Shown: positions 30,314 through 40,147, counted from the stretch's first letter. The stretch: DNA of 64,000 bases from Nitrospirales bacterium (GCA_029261295.1 JAJDBP010000036.1:1-64000), one strand, 5' to 3'. Notes: a model not told the origin generated them from the letters alone. Made by a program: numbers and translations.

Positions 30314-33300
30314 TTATCGTTTTTGTTCAACTGCAGGTTGCCCCGACTCGTTTTGTCCAGAACGGGGAAGCTCTAAGGGAGTGGAGGTCGGTTTCTTGGG
30401 AACCTCTTTCTTCGTCTGAGCAGAGCCAAACACCGTGTTTTTCAAGACATCAAACGCCAATTGGGCCAATCCACCCAATCCTTTCGTGAGTGATTTATTT
30501 GGCATATAGGTAACTGTCGGCTCTTTGATAGGTCCGATGATGCTAAACATGGCCGTGGCAATACCTTTTCGGTCGCCAGAAAAAATGGTCCCAAAAAGCG
30601 GAATGGCTTTGAGCATATCAGAATAGGGGCCAAAGGGACTCACGGCAACGACTCCTTCCAAGAGATCTCGTCTAAAATCATAGGCTCCCGCAAATGTCGA
30701 ATTCATGACCGGACTCCGCAGCCGAAAATCTTTCGATTTGAAGATGCCTTCTTCAATTGTGAGGTTGGCATCGACCGATTTATAGGGAAAACCTGTTTTT
30801 TCAAAATTCACTTTTCCGCGAAGGACATGAGGAAGATTAAGGATTCGGAGAATTTTGGGAATCACGACACCTTTTCGAACATAGCCATCTGAAAGAGAGA
30901 TTTCTAATCCGCCTTCTAAGGTAGGAATAATTCCACGGGGATCACGTCCATGCCCTTGAATCTTCCCGCGAATGTTGATGGGGCCGGAAATAGCATGACT
31001 CTCATCACCCATGGCCTTTAGGACTTTTTCAAAAGGAAGATGATGTCCCTCAAAGGAGGCTCGCACGGCAGCGGGTTTTCCAGGAGGAAGATGCACGAAG
31101 GCTCGGCCTTTCACACTTCCATCTTTTTCAACCATGGCTTGAATATTATCGATGGTGACCAAGTTGGCATCCACCTTCAATTCAGCTGATAATTTATGGC
31201 CAAGGATCCCTTTATACCGAGGGTGTTCAATAAATAGCGACCCTTCTAACTTCCCCTGACTAGCTAGCCATTCAACCCCATCACGCAACACAGATCGCTC
31301 ATCTTTTGGAATGAGCAAATCAATATCAAATTTTGGCGCATTCCAAAGCACACTCAACTGAGGACTGGATTTCCATTGTTTCACAAATCCTGTGACCACG
31401 GCTTCACTATCCCTGATATGAAATTCCAGTCGCTTTAAATCTAGTAAATCCTTATCGATGCGTACACGAACAAAGACGTTTTCCACCGAATCTTGAATGC
31501 CAGGAATCGTCAAGACCCCATCCGTCAGGGCAATCCATCCTTTCATATTCCATTTGGCCCAATCCGATCCAATACCGTTTCCACCTAATTGAATTTCAAA
31601 AATCCCTGATTGAATGGCATTACCGAACATCTGAATCTTGTTTGGTAAGACGCCAATAGAAATGGGGCCAGAATCAAGCCGACCTTCAAAACTCCAATTC
31701 GGACGATATCGGGCAACACCCTGACCCCGCAAACGAATGGGAAGCATGGCCAATTCGATGCGTTCAAATCGAACGGTTCCCCCTGGTCGAACCTGCCCAT
31801 CAAATTCTAAGGTACTGGCTTGTCCTGCTTCTTTGGTTAACACAGACGGAATCGTCAAAGAGGCTTTTTCGCCATCAATAACTCCCTTGACCGAAAGACG
31901 ATGACTTGGACCTCGTAGTGTCACTGACGTGTGAAGTGGTCCCCTAACTTTCAAGCCTGATTGAGATGACGCTGACTGAGGAGTCGGGGAAAGGACCTGC
32001 CCATCGAACCCTGCCGTCACCGTTAAGGGTTCAAACCGAACATCATCTTGATGGATAATCGTTCCATGTAATGTCACAGGGTAGCCATTCATGTCTCCCT
32101 GCATATTTTCCAACACCGTACTATCCGGAGAAAACTGAATCTTCCCATGAACATTGAACACCTGATGGGGGAAGTTTGGAATGGTGAGCACGACGTTGGT
32201 TGGTTGATACTCTCCTTCCTGAAAGGTTAAGCCTGGCTCATTCAACAGCTCTCCAGAAAACCCTAAATGAAGAAGCCCTTGGCCTTGCGAAAACTTTAAG
32301 GCTTGCCAACCAGAAGAATCAGAAGAAGGCGAGCCTAATTGACGAACAAAATCCCACACTTTTTTTGCCGGAACCTGCCCTTGAATTTCAACATCACCCC
32401 ATGCCCCATTTTCCTTTAACAGGAGTACGCCTTTTGTGACATCAACGAGAATTCCATCATAGACACCAGTAGCCTTTGAGACTTGAATTCGATCGGGCTC
32501 AACCACAATGGTTCCTTGAACCTGGTCAGCCTTTGGTAATTCTGGAAAATTGAGAAACCCATTATTCACTTGGAAGGTTCCCGTGACCGATGTGCCAACA
32601 TCGGCTCTGGTGGAACTCGTCACCCGGGCATCCAGAACTTTTAAATCCCCACCCCATTCGCCCTGTTTCCAAAGATCACCAACCGAACCAGGTAACCACG
32701 CCTTCGGTACCGCCTTTCGAACGGTCTCAAGATTCAGGCTAGAAGAACGCAAAGACACAGAGGTCATCTCATGCCCATCCTCCAGACCTTCAATCGAGAC
32801 ATTGCCCCCGAGAGTAAGAGAAGGGTTGGAAAGCGCAATATTTGAAAACTGCAGGTGGGAGGTGAGCCCATTTTTGACCCATTTCACCCGTGAATCCAGG
32901 TTAAGCGTTCCAGGAAATTGCTTAAGAAGTTCCTCCTTGGGGAAAAATTCAGCGAATTGATTGATGGCCACATCTCGGGTCCCAATGGTTCCAGTAAACG
33001 TCATCTGTTCCAAGGATACAGATTGTTGGCCCGACGAAGACAAAGGTACCGTCGAGATAGCCTCAAAGCCACCGGATAATTGAAAAGGCGCGAAACTTTG
33101 CGCCTGACGAAGATTTCCAGACAGCGTCAACGTTGCATGAATGGCTTCTTCCTCATAGGATGTATCAGACATCCAGGTAACATTTTCAATGACGACACCG
33201 CGCACAGTCTCGGAGGGCGATTCATCAATCACTATAATTTTCCCATTTCTCACATCCATTTTCCCCAAGATTAAAAAGGAGGAAAGAGACGAGAGGCCTG

Positions 33301-33676
33301 CTTGCTTATTGGAATGTCCTAAAAAACGCCAAATTCCCATTCGATCTCGCCGAATCTCAATTTCAGGTTGATCCAGAGCAAACTCTTTAACAACAAGTTT
33401 TTTCTGCAACAATTGCCCGATGCCCAGTTCTAAACTCATAGATTTCGCTCGAAACACGGCATGGGAGTCGGCCTGTTCTTTCACCACAATATCGGAAACC
33501 AGAAAATGAGGAGATGGGAAGAACGCTAAAGACGTGCGCCCCACCTGTACGTGAGAGCCTAACGTTTGTTGGATCTGCCCTAGGACCAAAGACTTCAAAT
33601 AATCGGGATTCAAAAACCATGGCAGAATGATGAGCGCCCCAATGAGGAGAAAGGCCCCAAGGCTTCCCCACAGCAT
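30314..33676 (-). CDS. AsmA-family envelope protein
   Basis: A 1120-residue protein with an N-terminal membrane anchor (LGAFLLIGALIILPWFL), followed by a long beta-rich periplasmic body and a C-terminal domain. The early segment IQQTLGSHVQVGRTSLAF...PHFLVSDIVVKE is typical of AsmA proteins. The C-terminus (LRSPVMNSTFAGAYDFRRDLLEG..., then a Q/K/P-rich end) is typical of AsmA-C or DUF3971-type proteins. Members are thought to move phospholipid between membranes. It is first in a two-gene run with mtnA. The start ATG is close to a purine-rich AAAAAGG; no better start was seen. Confidence 0.85.
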   Translation of the reverse strand: MLWGSLGAFLLIGALIILPWFLNPDYLKSLVLGQIQQTLGSHVQVGRTSLAFFPSPHFLVSDIVVKEQADSHAVFRAKSMSLELGIGQLLQKKLVVKEFALDQPEIEIRRDRMGIWRFLGHSNKQAGLSSLSSFLILGKMDVRNGKIIVIDESPSETVRGVVIENVTWMSDTSYEEEAIHATLTLSGNLRQAQSFAPFQLSGGFEAISTVPLSSSGQQSVSLEQMTFTGTIGTRDVAINQFAEFFPKEELLKQFPGTLNLDSRVKWVKNGLTSHLQFSNIALSNPSLTLGGNVSIEGLEDGHEMTSVSLRSSSLNLETVRKAVPKAWLPGSVGDLWKQGEWGGDLKVLDARVTSSTRADVGTSVTGTFQVNNGFLNFPELPKADQVQGTIVVEPDRIQVSKATGVYDGILVDVTKGVLLLKENGAWGDVEIQGQVPAKKVWDFVRQLGSPSSDSSGWQALKFSQGQGLLHLGFSGELLNEPGLTFQEGEYQPTNVVLTIPNFPHQVFNVHGKIQFSPDSTVLENMQGDMNGYPVTLHGTIIHQDDVRFEPLTVTAGFDGQVLSPTPQSASSQSGLKVRGPLHTSVTLRGPSHRLSVKGVIDGEKASLTIPSVLTKEAGQASTLEFDGQVRPGGTVRFERIELAMLPIRLRGQGVARYRPNWSFEGRLDSGPISIGVLPNKIQMFGNAIQSGIFEIQLGGNGIGSDWAKWNMKGWIALTDGVLTIPGIQDSVENVFVRVRIDKDLLDLKRLEFHIRDSEAVVTGFVKQWKSSPQLSVLWNAPKFDIDLLIPKDERSVLRDGVEWLASQGKLEGSLFIEHPRYKGILGHKLSAELKVDANLVTIDNIQAMVEKDGSVKGRAFVHLPPGKPAAVRASFEGHHLPFEKVLKAMGDESHAISGPINIRGKIQGHGRDPRGIIPTLEGGLEISLSDGYVRKGVVIPKILRILNLPHVLRGKVNFEKTGFPYKSVDANLTIEEGIFKSKDFRLRSPVMNSTFAGAYDFRRDLLEGVVAVSPFGPYSDMLKAIPLFGTIFSGDRKGIATAMFSIIGPIKEPTVTYMPNKSLTKGLGGLAQLAFDVLKNTVFGSAQTKKEVPKKPTSTPLELPRSGQNESGQPAVEQKR

Positions 33677-33923
33677 GGTCCTTTTTACAGAAGGTCGCAG
33701 AAGAGTATCCCCACTAAGCCAACACGGTAGGCGGTAAAATGGTGAAAAGAGTGAAAATACAAGGTGTCAATCGTGATGTTGTATCTTACTGGAATTTGGG
33801 TATAAGGAAAGAAGATGTTGTCAGTTTTCCTGTTGTAAAAACCGTTATAATCATTGTACAAAAAATGAGATAAAAAAGAATGGACGATTCTCCAATACAG
33901 GAGGAGATCTGTGCTGCACTTTC

Positions 33924-33953
33924 TTGACCCTTTTGACACAGGTACGATATCCT
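33924..33953 (+). promoter_or_regulatory. Possible sigma-70 promoter for the HD/YjbQ/HtrA genes
   Basis: TTGACC (33924-33929), 18 bases, then TATCCT (33948-33953), about 85 bp before the gene at 34039. The rest of the 33677-34038 spacer is AT-rich with no supported gene. The match is moderate only. Confidence 0.3.
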
Positions 33954-34038
33954 GCCACGTCTAAATTGGAGCGCCCGCAAGCCTTATTTGAGGATCGGCA
34001 CTCTCCCATTTCACCTCTTTTAGATCACAACAATTGAA

Positions 34039-34893
34039 TTGAAGCCATCTCACACTTTCCTCACCCGTGTTCAAGTCTCATCACTCCTGAAGTTGTATGA
34101 TGTGCCCGATCCAGCCAATTCTAAAAAGATACTGATCGGCTATGATAAAGCCCATGCCCATCGCACCGCACGCATGTGTGTGCCGGTCGCAGAAGCATTA
34201 GGACATCCACACCCACGACTCAAACAATTTGAAGCCGCCTGTTTACTCCATGACATGGGACGAGCAGGCCTGAATGCAAAATTATTCGGGACCATCTGGT
34301 CATGGGCGAAACAACAGGGCATTCCCACCAGACCACGAGAATGGCGAGCCAAATATCCGACCACACCCTATGGCAAAGAATCTCAAGCCTTTATCAAGCG
34401 GTACAAACACGCACTTCTCGAACAAGGGCTCAAACTCACACCAGCGGTCAAGGACCATATAGACATGCGATTGGGCTTTTCCAAACGCCTCAAAAAATGT
34501 ATCCGTCCAGTCAAAACCACCTTGTATAGTCTTGAAATCGAATGGGCGCCCTGGATGGAACGAATCATGTTGTATTATTATTACCCGGAAAAATTAGACA
34601 CAGCACCCACGTGGACACATCAATTGGGAGAAATTTTGGTGGCCTGCGAACAACTCGAAGCCTACAGTAATCATCGACGTGGCAAAGATTACTATGCCCG
34701 CTCAGAAGAAAGCTTTCAGGCGGCATTCGCGTATCTTCGCCAACTCACCAAACAAAAGATTGTCAGTCGAGACGTCTTAAATACCATTTGCCGGTTAACT
34801 CGGGAAGGGTGCTTTACCCCAACATTACGACAAGCGCGAGGGGGCACTTTGTCGACCGCCGAACAACGCTATCTGGCCTCAGTGGCAGCCTGA
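34039..34893 (+). CDS. HD-domain protein
   Basis: A 284-residue protein with a metal-dependent HD phosphohydrolase signature (HAHRTARMCVPVAEALG, then CLLHDMGRAG). The remainder is helical with conserved-looking basic and aromatic residues; the substrate is not evident. The start TTG at 34039 is the only in-frame option near the beginning, apart from an internal GTG about 60 bases later. The frame is followed after 6 bp by the YjbQ gene and then HtrA, suggesting a three-gene unit. Confidence 0.78.
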   Translation: MKPSHTFLTRVQVSSLLKLYDVPDPANSKKILIGYDKAHAHRTARMCVPVAEALGHPHPRLKQFEAACLLHDMGRAGLNAKLFGTIWSWAKQQGIPTRPREWRAKYPTTPYGKESQAFIKRYKHALLEQGLKLTPAVKDHIDMRLGFSKRLKKCIRPVKTTLYSLEIEWAPWMERIMLYYYYPEKLDTAPTWTHQLGEILVACEQLEAYSNHRRGKDYYARSEESFQAAFAYLRQLTKQKIVSRDVLNTICRLTREGCFTPTLRQARGGTLSTAEQRYLASVAA

Positions 34894-34899
34894 CCGATC

Positions 34900-35322
34900 A
34901 TGCCGGTTTCCACCCATACGCTACAAGCCGACATGAAGGGTGATTCTCAAATGGAGAATCTCACCGAATCGATGAAGGCCATCCTTAGCAAGTCGGGCAT
35001 CGCCAATGGCACGCTCACCCTCTTTGTGAAGCACACCACCGCCAGCGTCATGATTATCGAAGACGAACCCGGCATTCGAGCAGATACACAACACTATTGG
35101 AATGCCACCATTCCTCCCAAAAAAGACTGGCAGCACAACACCAGAAACCCTGGAGAAGATAATGGGCATTCTCATTTGCGTGGTCAATTGCAAGGCCCAT
35201 CCATCACGATTCCCATCGTCCAAGGAGCGCTCACCTTGGGTACCTGGCAACAAATTGTGCTGATCGATTTTGATACCCGTGCACGAACCCGAGACCTCGT
35301 CGTACAAATCATTGGTGAATAG
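34900..35322 (+). CDS. YjbQ/UPF0047 family protein
   Basis: A 140-residue single-domain protein of the YjbQ family. It has the strand HTTASVMIIEDE, the conserved histidine motif NGHSHLRGQLQGPSITIPI and the C-terminal TWQQIVLIDFDTR. E. coli YjbQ can provide secondary thiamine-phosphate synthase activity, and a few members have been tied to DNA-related functions, so the physiological role is open. It begins 6 bp after the HD gene, with no separate promoter visible. Confidence 0.93.
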   Translation: MPVSTHTLQADMKGDSQMENLTESMKAILSKSGIANGTLTLFVKHTTASVMIIEDEPGIRADTQHYWNATIPPKKDWQHNTRNPGEDNGHSHLRGQLQGPSITIPIVQGALTLGTWQQIVLIDFDTRARTRDLVVQIIGE

Positions 35323-35399
35323 GAAAAAACCATTCGGAACCCACCACCAATGACCTAACCGACTCCGCCTATTTACCCTCTTCTGGCACTCCCAAACAC

Positions 35400-36515
35400 A
35401 TGAACGTCCGTTCCCCACGATATTACCTTTTGATCATCTTCATCGGGATCTTCCTCAACCCCATCAGTTTCCCAGGAGATATGCGAACCGCTTCAGGCAA
35501 CACGAAAAAGAATCCATCCTTCCAACATCTCACCCATGACCAATCACTCAGCACTGAAGAACTCAACACCATCTCCGTCTTCGAAAAGGCCAGTAAATCG
35601 GTTGCCTATATCACCAATACGGCCGTCAGACGAGACTTCTGGTCGCTCAACACCTTTGAAGTCCCCCAAGGATCCGGATCAGGATTTATTTGGAATACCC
35701 AAGGGCACATCGTCACCAACTACCATGTGGTTTATGGCGCCCATTCGATTCAAGTCGTTCTTGATGACCAATCGACCCATGATGCCAAGGTGGTCGGAGT
35801 AGACCCCGACCACGATTTAGCGGTTCTACAGATTAACGCCAATAAAAAACAACTCCATCCACTCGACCTTGGCAATTCACAAAATCTTCGAGTCGGACAA
35901 CATGTACTGGCCATCGGCAATCCGTTTGGACTCGATCACACGCTAACAACAGGAGTCGTCAGCGCCTTAGGCCGATCGATTAAATCGATCAACGACCGCA
36001 CGATCGAAGGCGTCATCCAAACAGATGCCGCCATCAATCCAGGCAATTCAGGAGGACCACTCCTCAATAGTTCAGGAAAATTAATTGGCGTCAATACTCA
36101 AATCATCAGCCCCAGCGGATCGTTTGCCGGGATTGGCTTTGCGGTGCCCGTCGGCATTGTCAAACGAATCGTGCCACAACTCATTCAGTATGGAAAAGTG
36201 ATTCGGCCAGGGTTAGGGGTGTCTCTCATTCCCGATTCCATTGCCAATCGATGGGGCATCAGAGGCATTATCATTGCTCGCGTGCAACCCGAGAGCGCAG
36301 CCGACAAAGCCGGGCTCAAAAGTCTAGAAGAGCTCCGCTCAGGACGAATTCGCCTAGGCGATGTCATTATCTCCATTGACGGCAACCCAGTACAAAGTTT
36401 TGACGACCTCGCCACCATCTTAGACCGCCACAATGTCGGAGACCGCATCAAATTGGGCCTTCGCCGAAACAATAAAGAACGCACCGTCAACATCACCCTC
36501 CAAGCCGTGCAATAA
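35400..36515 (+). CDS. HtrA/DegP-type serine protease
   Basis: A 371-residue periplasmic trypsin-fold protease with one PDZ domain. An N-terminal hydrophobic segment acts as signal or anchor. The catalytic triad is visible as histidine in HIVTNYHVV, aspartate in HDLAVLQI and serine in GNSGGPLLN. The C-terminal PDZ domain spans about 265-370 (AGLKSLEELRSG..., then a glycine/charge-rich end). HtrA proteins degrade or refold damaged envelope proteins. It is third in the HD-YjbQ-HtrA run. Confidence 0.95.
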   Translation: MNVRSPRYYLLIIFIGIFLNPISFPGDMRTASGNTKKNPSFQHLTHDQSLSTEELNTISVFEKASKSVAYITNTAVRRDFWSLNTFEVPQGSGSGFIWNTQGHIVTNYHVVYGAHSIQVVLDDQSTHDAKVVGVDPDHDLAVLQINANKKQLHPLDLGNSQNLRVGQHVLAIGNPFGLDHTLTTGVVSALGRSIKSINDRTIEGVIQTDAAINPGNSGGPLLNSSGKLIGVNTQIISPSGSFAGIGFAVPVGIVKRIVPQLIQYGKVIRPGLGVSLIPDSIANRWGIRGIIIARVQPESAADKAGLKSLEELRSGRIRLGDVIISIDGNPVQSFDDLATILDRHNVGDRIKLGLRRNNKERTVNITLQAVQ

Positions 36516-36580
36516 TCAGTCATTATGTAGCTTCCGCAGCGAAGTACCTGTGCCCTACCCCAACATAATGAACGGGTTTA

Positions 36581-36640
36581 CTACCCAACACTAAAAATTT
36601 ATTTTCAGGAACCCTATACTTTATTTAGTGGGTTGGGTAG
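36581..36640. repeat. Long near-perfect inverted repeat upstream of the SIR2 gene
   Basis: CTACCCAACACTAAA (36581-36595) pairs with TTTAGTGGGTTGGGTAG (36624-36640), a 15-bp stem with a two-base bulge, around a 28-base loop rich in A and T. It lies 200 bp before the SIR2-TPR start. It could be an operator, the hairpin end of a small mobile element, or a terminator for HtrA (no T run). The remaining spacer up to 36838 is AT-rich and holds no gene. Confidence 0.55.
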
Positions 36641-36838
36641 CATTGCTACAATATTGTTGATTTATCAGATTTTTATTTAATCTCCACTACCTCATCAATT
36701 GAGAAATGATAAAGGAGAGGAGCTGGAATTCTTCTAACAATTAATTCAATTCAAAATTTCTTCCTTTTCGAACTCTAAACAATTAGTTGAAATATAAATT
36801 TCATAACAACCAGTTTTTTCCACAAAAAGCTAGAACAA

Positions 36839-39031
36839 ATGCAACCAACACCAGAGCGGCAATTAAATTTAACAACGGCTGTCAAACAGATATATCAAGC
36901 CTGCAAGCTCAATGATGATGAGAAGCCTCCATTTTTCTTTATTGTTGGTGCAGGTCTATCAGTTCCTTCAATCCCCCTTGCTGCCCAGATTGAAGAAGAA
37001 TGTAAACAAATTGCCCTGGATTTTGGCCACAAAGATACGGCTGCATATCTAGGACCTCTCGAAAGGTATTCCTTTTGGTTCGAAAATGCTTTCCAACAAA
37101 GAATCCATCGGCAAAAATATCTGAGAAAAAAAATGGAAAAGAGTCCGATATCCCACGCCACGTTACGACTTGCCCACCTGCTATCAGAGAAAAAAGTTGC
37201 AAATATCGTAGTTACCCCCAACTTTGATGATCTCATAACAAAGGCGCTCCATTTATTTGGAATCCCACATATTATTTGTGATCATTCTCAAACTGTAGAA
37301 CGAATTGATACGGAGAGTTCAGACATTCAGATCATTCATGTACATGGAACCTACTGGTTTTATGATTGCTGCAATTTAAAAGGGGAGATTAACACGCAGG
37401 CTCAACCATCGGAACAAACAACTCGCACGATGAGTGCACTACTGGATAATATCTTGACTCGCCGATCACCTCTCGTAATTGGCTACAGTGGTTGGGACGG
37501 GGATGGAATCATGTCAGCACTGAAGCGCCGTCTCACTTCTCCTCTCCCTTATCGTCTGTATTGGTTTTGCTATCGATTGTCTGATTTAGAACAGTTACCA
37601 GACTGGCTAAAAGCGAATGGGGATGTATTTTTCGTAATTCTGGAACAACCACCGGCCCAACAAAAGATATCGAAACCACGTTGGACCAAAAGAAAAGGTG
37701 AGGGAAATCTAGAATTGACGCTACCATTAGAAGAAAAATCATTTGCCGATAAACCCATCGAAGAAAAAATCCTTCCAGCTCAAAAGGTTCTCGATGAGAT
37801 CAATAAAACATTTCAACTTGGAACTCCAAAACTTCTTGATGACCCGCTGGGATTTCTTGCTAAACATTTTGACCTGTCTTTACCTCAAGACGAAGAAAAC
37901 CCTAAAGAGACAACTCCCTACTTCTTTAGCAGTGTTATTCGTGAGATTGAACAGGCAAGAGAATGTATGAGTTCTAAGAAAAATGAATCGCTTCTTGAGA
38001 CACAACTAGAATTTAAGATAGATGAAATTCGAAATGCGGTTCGTCAATCACAGTACAATCATGCCATCAAAAAAGCCCATGAACTAGAGATTGACCAACT
38101 CCCTGTTAAACAACTTCAGGATCTTTGGGACGTGGTTCTCGGTGCGACAAATGTTCCCTCTGAAAAATTAGAAGAACAGTTAAGTACTTACGAACTCCTC
38201 ATCCAATGTGGAGTCACACTTTCACGCCAAATTCCAGAAAATAAAATTCCTATTCAAATTCACGTTGCCAAGGCTTTGGGCAAGAAAGGTTCCACTCTCA
38301 GCCTTCTTGACCGCCCCGAGGAAGGACTCGCCGTCTATGACGAGGTCGTAACTCGGTTCGGCCAAGCTACCGAGCTGGCGCTCCGAGAGTCAGTCGCTTG
38401 GGCTTTGGGCAATAAGGGTTACATTCTTGGCATCCTCCACCGCCCCGAGGATGGACTCGCCGTCTATGACGAGATCGTAACTCGATTCGGACAAGCTACC
38501 GAGCTGGCACTCCGAGAGCAAGTCGCTAGGGCTTTGCTCAATAAAGGTGTGGCACTCGGCATCCTCGACCGTCACGAGGAAGGACTCACCCTCTATGACG
38601 AGGTCGTAACTCGGTTCGGCGAAGCCACCGAGCTGGCGCTCCGAGAGTCAGTCGCTTGGGCTTTGGGCAATAAGGGTTACATTCTCGGCATCCTCGACCG
38701 TCACGAGGAATCTATCGCGGTCTATGACGAGATCGTAACTCGGTTCGGGCAAGCTACCGAGTCGGCGATCCAAAAGGAAGTCGCCAGGGCCTTGTTGAAT
38801 AAAGGCTTTAGCCTCAAATTTCTTAAAAAACTCAATCCTGCGTTGGCAACTTTCACTCAAATTCTTGAACGATTCGGAGACAGCACAGAACCTGGCATCC
38901 GTCAGCAGGTAGATAAAGCCATTAAAGAACTAGATAAAACCCAAACACTAAAAAAAAGAAAAGCCTCAATTACCAAAAAAACCAAATCTTCAAAAAAGAC
39001 AAAAACAGACAAGACAACTAAAAAGAAATAG
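36839..39031 (+). CDS. SIR2-domain protein with TPR array, candidate phage-defence effector
   Basis: A 730-residue protein. The N-terminal region is a SIR2-like NAD-binding fold: GAGLSVPSIP (37-46), TPNFDDL (126-132), IIHVHG with the catalytic-type histidine (H169) and VIGYSGWDGDGI (213-224). The centre is a helical linker. From about 478 come five TPR-like repeats of 43 residues (consensus RALxNKGxxLGILDRHEEGLAVYDEVVTRFGQATELALREQVA, shown here as a pattern, with shorter variants at the ends), and the tail is lysine-rich. SIR2 proteins with helical-repeat sensors in bacteria are typically NAD+-depleting abortive-infection effectors; that role here is inferred. Codon use is more AT-rich than the upstream HD/HtrA genes. 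It stands alone, followed by a glycosyltransferase. Confidence 0.85.
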   Translation: MQPTPERQLNLTTAVKQIYQACKLNDDEKPPFFFIVGAGLSVPSIPLAAQIEEECKQIALDFGHKDTAAYLGPLERYSFWFENAFQQRIHRQKYLRKKMEKSPISHATLRLAHLLSEKKVANIVVTPNFDDLITKALHLFGIPHIICDHSQTVERIDTESSDIQIIHVHGTYWFYDCCNLKGEINTQAQPSEQTTRTMSALLDNILTRRSPLVIGYSGWDGDGIMSALKRRLTSPLPYRLYWFCYRLSDLEQLPDWLKANGDVFFVILEQPPAQQKISKPRWTKRKGEGNLELTLPLEEKSFADKPIEEKILPAQKVLDEINKTFQLGTPKLLDDPLGFLAKHFDLSLPQDEENPKETTPYFFSSVIREIEQARECMSSKKNESLLETQLEFKIDEIRNAVRQSQYNHAIKKAHELEIDQLPVKQLQDLWDVVLGATNVPSEKLEEQLSTYELLIQCGVTLSRQIPENKIPIQIHVAKALGKKGSTLSLLDRPEEGLAVYDEVVTRFGQATELALRESVAWALGNKGYILGILHRPEDGLAVYDEIVTRFGQATELALREQVARALLNKGVALGILDRHEEGLTLYDEVVTRFGEATELALRESVAWALGNKGYILGILDRHEESIAVYDEIVTRFGQATESAIQKEVARALLNKGFSLKFLKKLNPALATFTQILERFGDSTEPGIRQQVDKAIKELDKTQTLKKRKASITKKTKSSKKTKTDKTTKKK
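38285..38800. repeat. Tandem 129-bp coding repeats in the SIR2-TPR gene
   Basis: Units of 129 bp encode the 43-residue TPR-like repeats. Identical stretches occur at 38372 and 38630, exactly two units apart: both read GAGCTGGCGCTCCGAGAGTC and continue identically for over 40 bases. Alternating units are therefore more alike than adjacent ones, pointing to duplication of a two-unit block. Confidence 0.85.
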
Positions 39032-39163
39032 CATTCACAAAGAGACCCTAAATTCGGGTTTTCAACTTTATACTACACCTGGACAGTGAATTAGATTCCC
39101 ACTCCCTAAAGTATTTGGCCTTTCCACCTTACTCGACTTTCAGTAGAAAACTATGAATTACCT

Positions 39164-40039
39164 ATGCCATTGGTAAGTGCCATAATTCCTGCTTTTAATG
39201 GAACTTCTCGATACCTTCGAGAAGCTATTCTCAGTGTTCTAGGACAAACGTTCCAAGATTTGGAACTCATCATTGTGGATGATGCGTCCGACGACGATCC
39301 TTCTTCGGTAATTCCCTCCGCTCCGAATATTCAATTGTTTAGAAGAACGGTGAACGGAGGGATCGCTGTGGCTCGGAACAGTGGCGCCAACCTTGCCTCT
39401 GGGCAATACCTCTCGTTTTTAGATCAGGATGATCTCTGGGAACCTACGTTTTTGGAAGAGACATTAGCCAAACTATCTGAAAATCCAAAGGCAGCCCTTG
39501 TTCATACGGATGGCTATAAGATTAACGAACAGAACCACATCTTTGAATACGATGGGGCCATGAAACATTACGATACGATTTCTCAAATCCTACGGAATGG
39601 CCACGATACTGCGACGAACGGCACGTTGCTCCGACGGCATTGCTTTACTCAAATCAATGGGTATGACGAACGGCTGACCATTTGTGAGGACCTTGATCTT
39701 GGCATTCGCCTTTTCCAACGCTATCCCTTGATCCATCTACCCAAGGCGTTATATCGGCATCGCCACTATCCTCATAATGCTTCTCGATCTATCCCTTCCC
39801 CTCAAGCCCTCCAAGGGCGAAAGATATTCCTTGAAAAACATGTGCCTTCCTGTACCAGAGGAACAGCGGCGGGGAAGGCTTTGAAAAAGGACTGGGCGCA
39901 GTATTATAGCGACAAGGGAAAATGGCACTTGTCTCAAGGGGAAAGAAAGGCTGCGCAGGCTGCACTCATTACGTCGTTGAGATACCAACCTTTTGCTTAT
40001 AAGACGTATTTAAGGTTGATGCGGGTGGCTCTTCCGTGA
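39164..40039 (+). CDS. Family 2 glycosyltransferase
   Basis: A 291-residue GT-A fold glycosyltransferase. It opens with LVSAIIPAFNG, has a nucleotide-binding IIVDDASDD and a DxD-type FLDQDDLW motif, and the acceptor-side ERLTICEDLDLGIRLF. The C-terminal part is helical with basic residues. Family 2 enzymes transfer sugars from nucleotide donors in cell-surface polysaccharide synthesis. The donor cannot be read from sequence, and the nearest sugar-modifying gene (epimerase at 19475) is far away. Confidence 0.9.
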   Translation: MPLVSAIIPAFNGTSRYLREAILSVLGQTFQDLELIIVDDASDDDPSSVIPSAPNIQLFRRTVNGGIAVARNSGANLASGQYLSFLDQDDLWEPTFLEETLAKLSENPKAALVHTDGYKINEQNHIFEYDGAMKHYDTISQILRNGHDTATNGTLLRRHCFTQINGYDERLTICEDLDLGIRLFQRYPLIHLPKALYRHRHYPHNASRSIPSPQALQGRKIFLEKHVPSCTRGTAAGKALKKDWAQYYSDKGKWHLSQGERKAAQAALITSLRYQPFAYKTYLRLMRVALP

Positions 40040-40109
40040 ATTTTGAAGAATTTAGGGAAAGGGCATTTTCAAAAATGGCTGGCCTGACGAAAATGGGTGG
40101 CTGAGGACT

Positions 40110-40147
40110 CTACCTCCCCTGGCCCCTCCTTACAAAGGAGGGGAATT
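40110..40147 (+). repeat. Palindromic intergenic repeat, copy 2
   Basis: CCCCTCCTT (40123-40131), ACA, AAGGAGGGG (40135-40143): a perfect 9-bp stem with the same preceding phrase CTACCTC as copy 1 (12299, opposite strand). Between the glycosyltransferase and clpB ends. Confidence 0.75.

Noticed and set aside
36581-36640. Palindrome as a terminator for htrA
   Set aside because: No T run on either side and 65 bp from the stop; cannot be assigned.
38285-38800. Repeats as a CRISPR or satellite
   Set aside because: The 129-bp period is in frame and encodes 43-residue TPR-like units.
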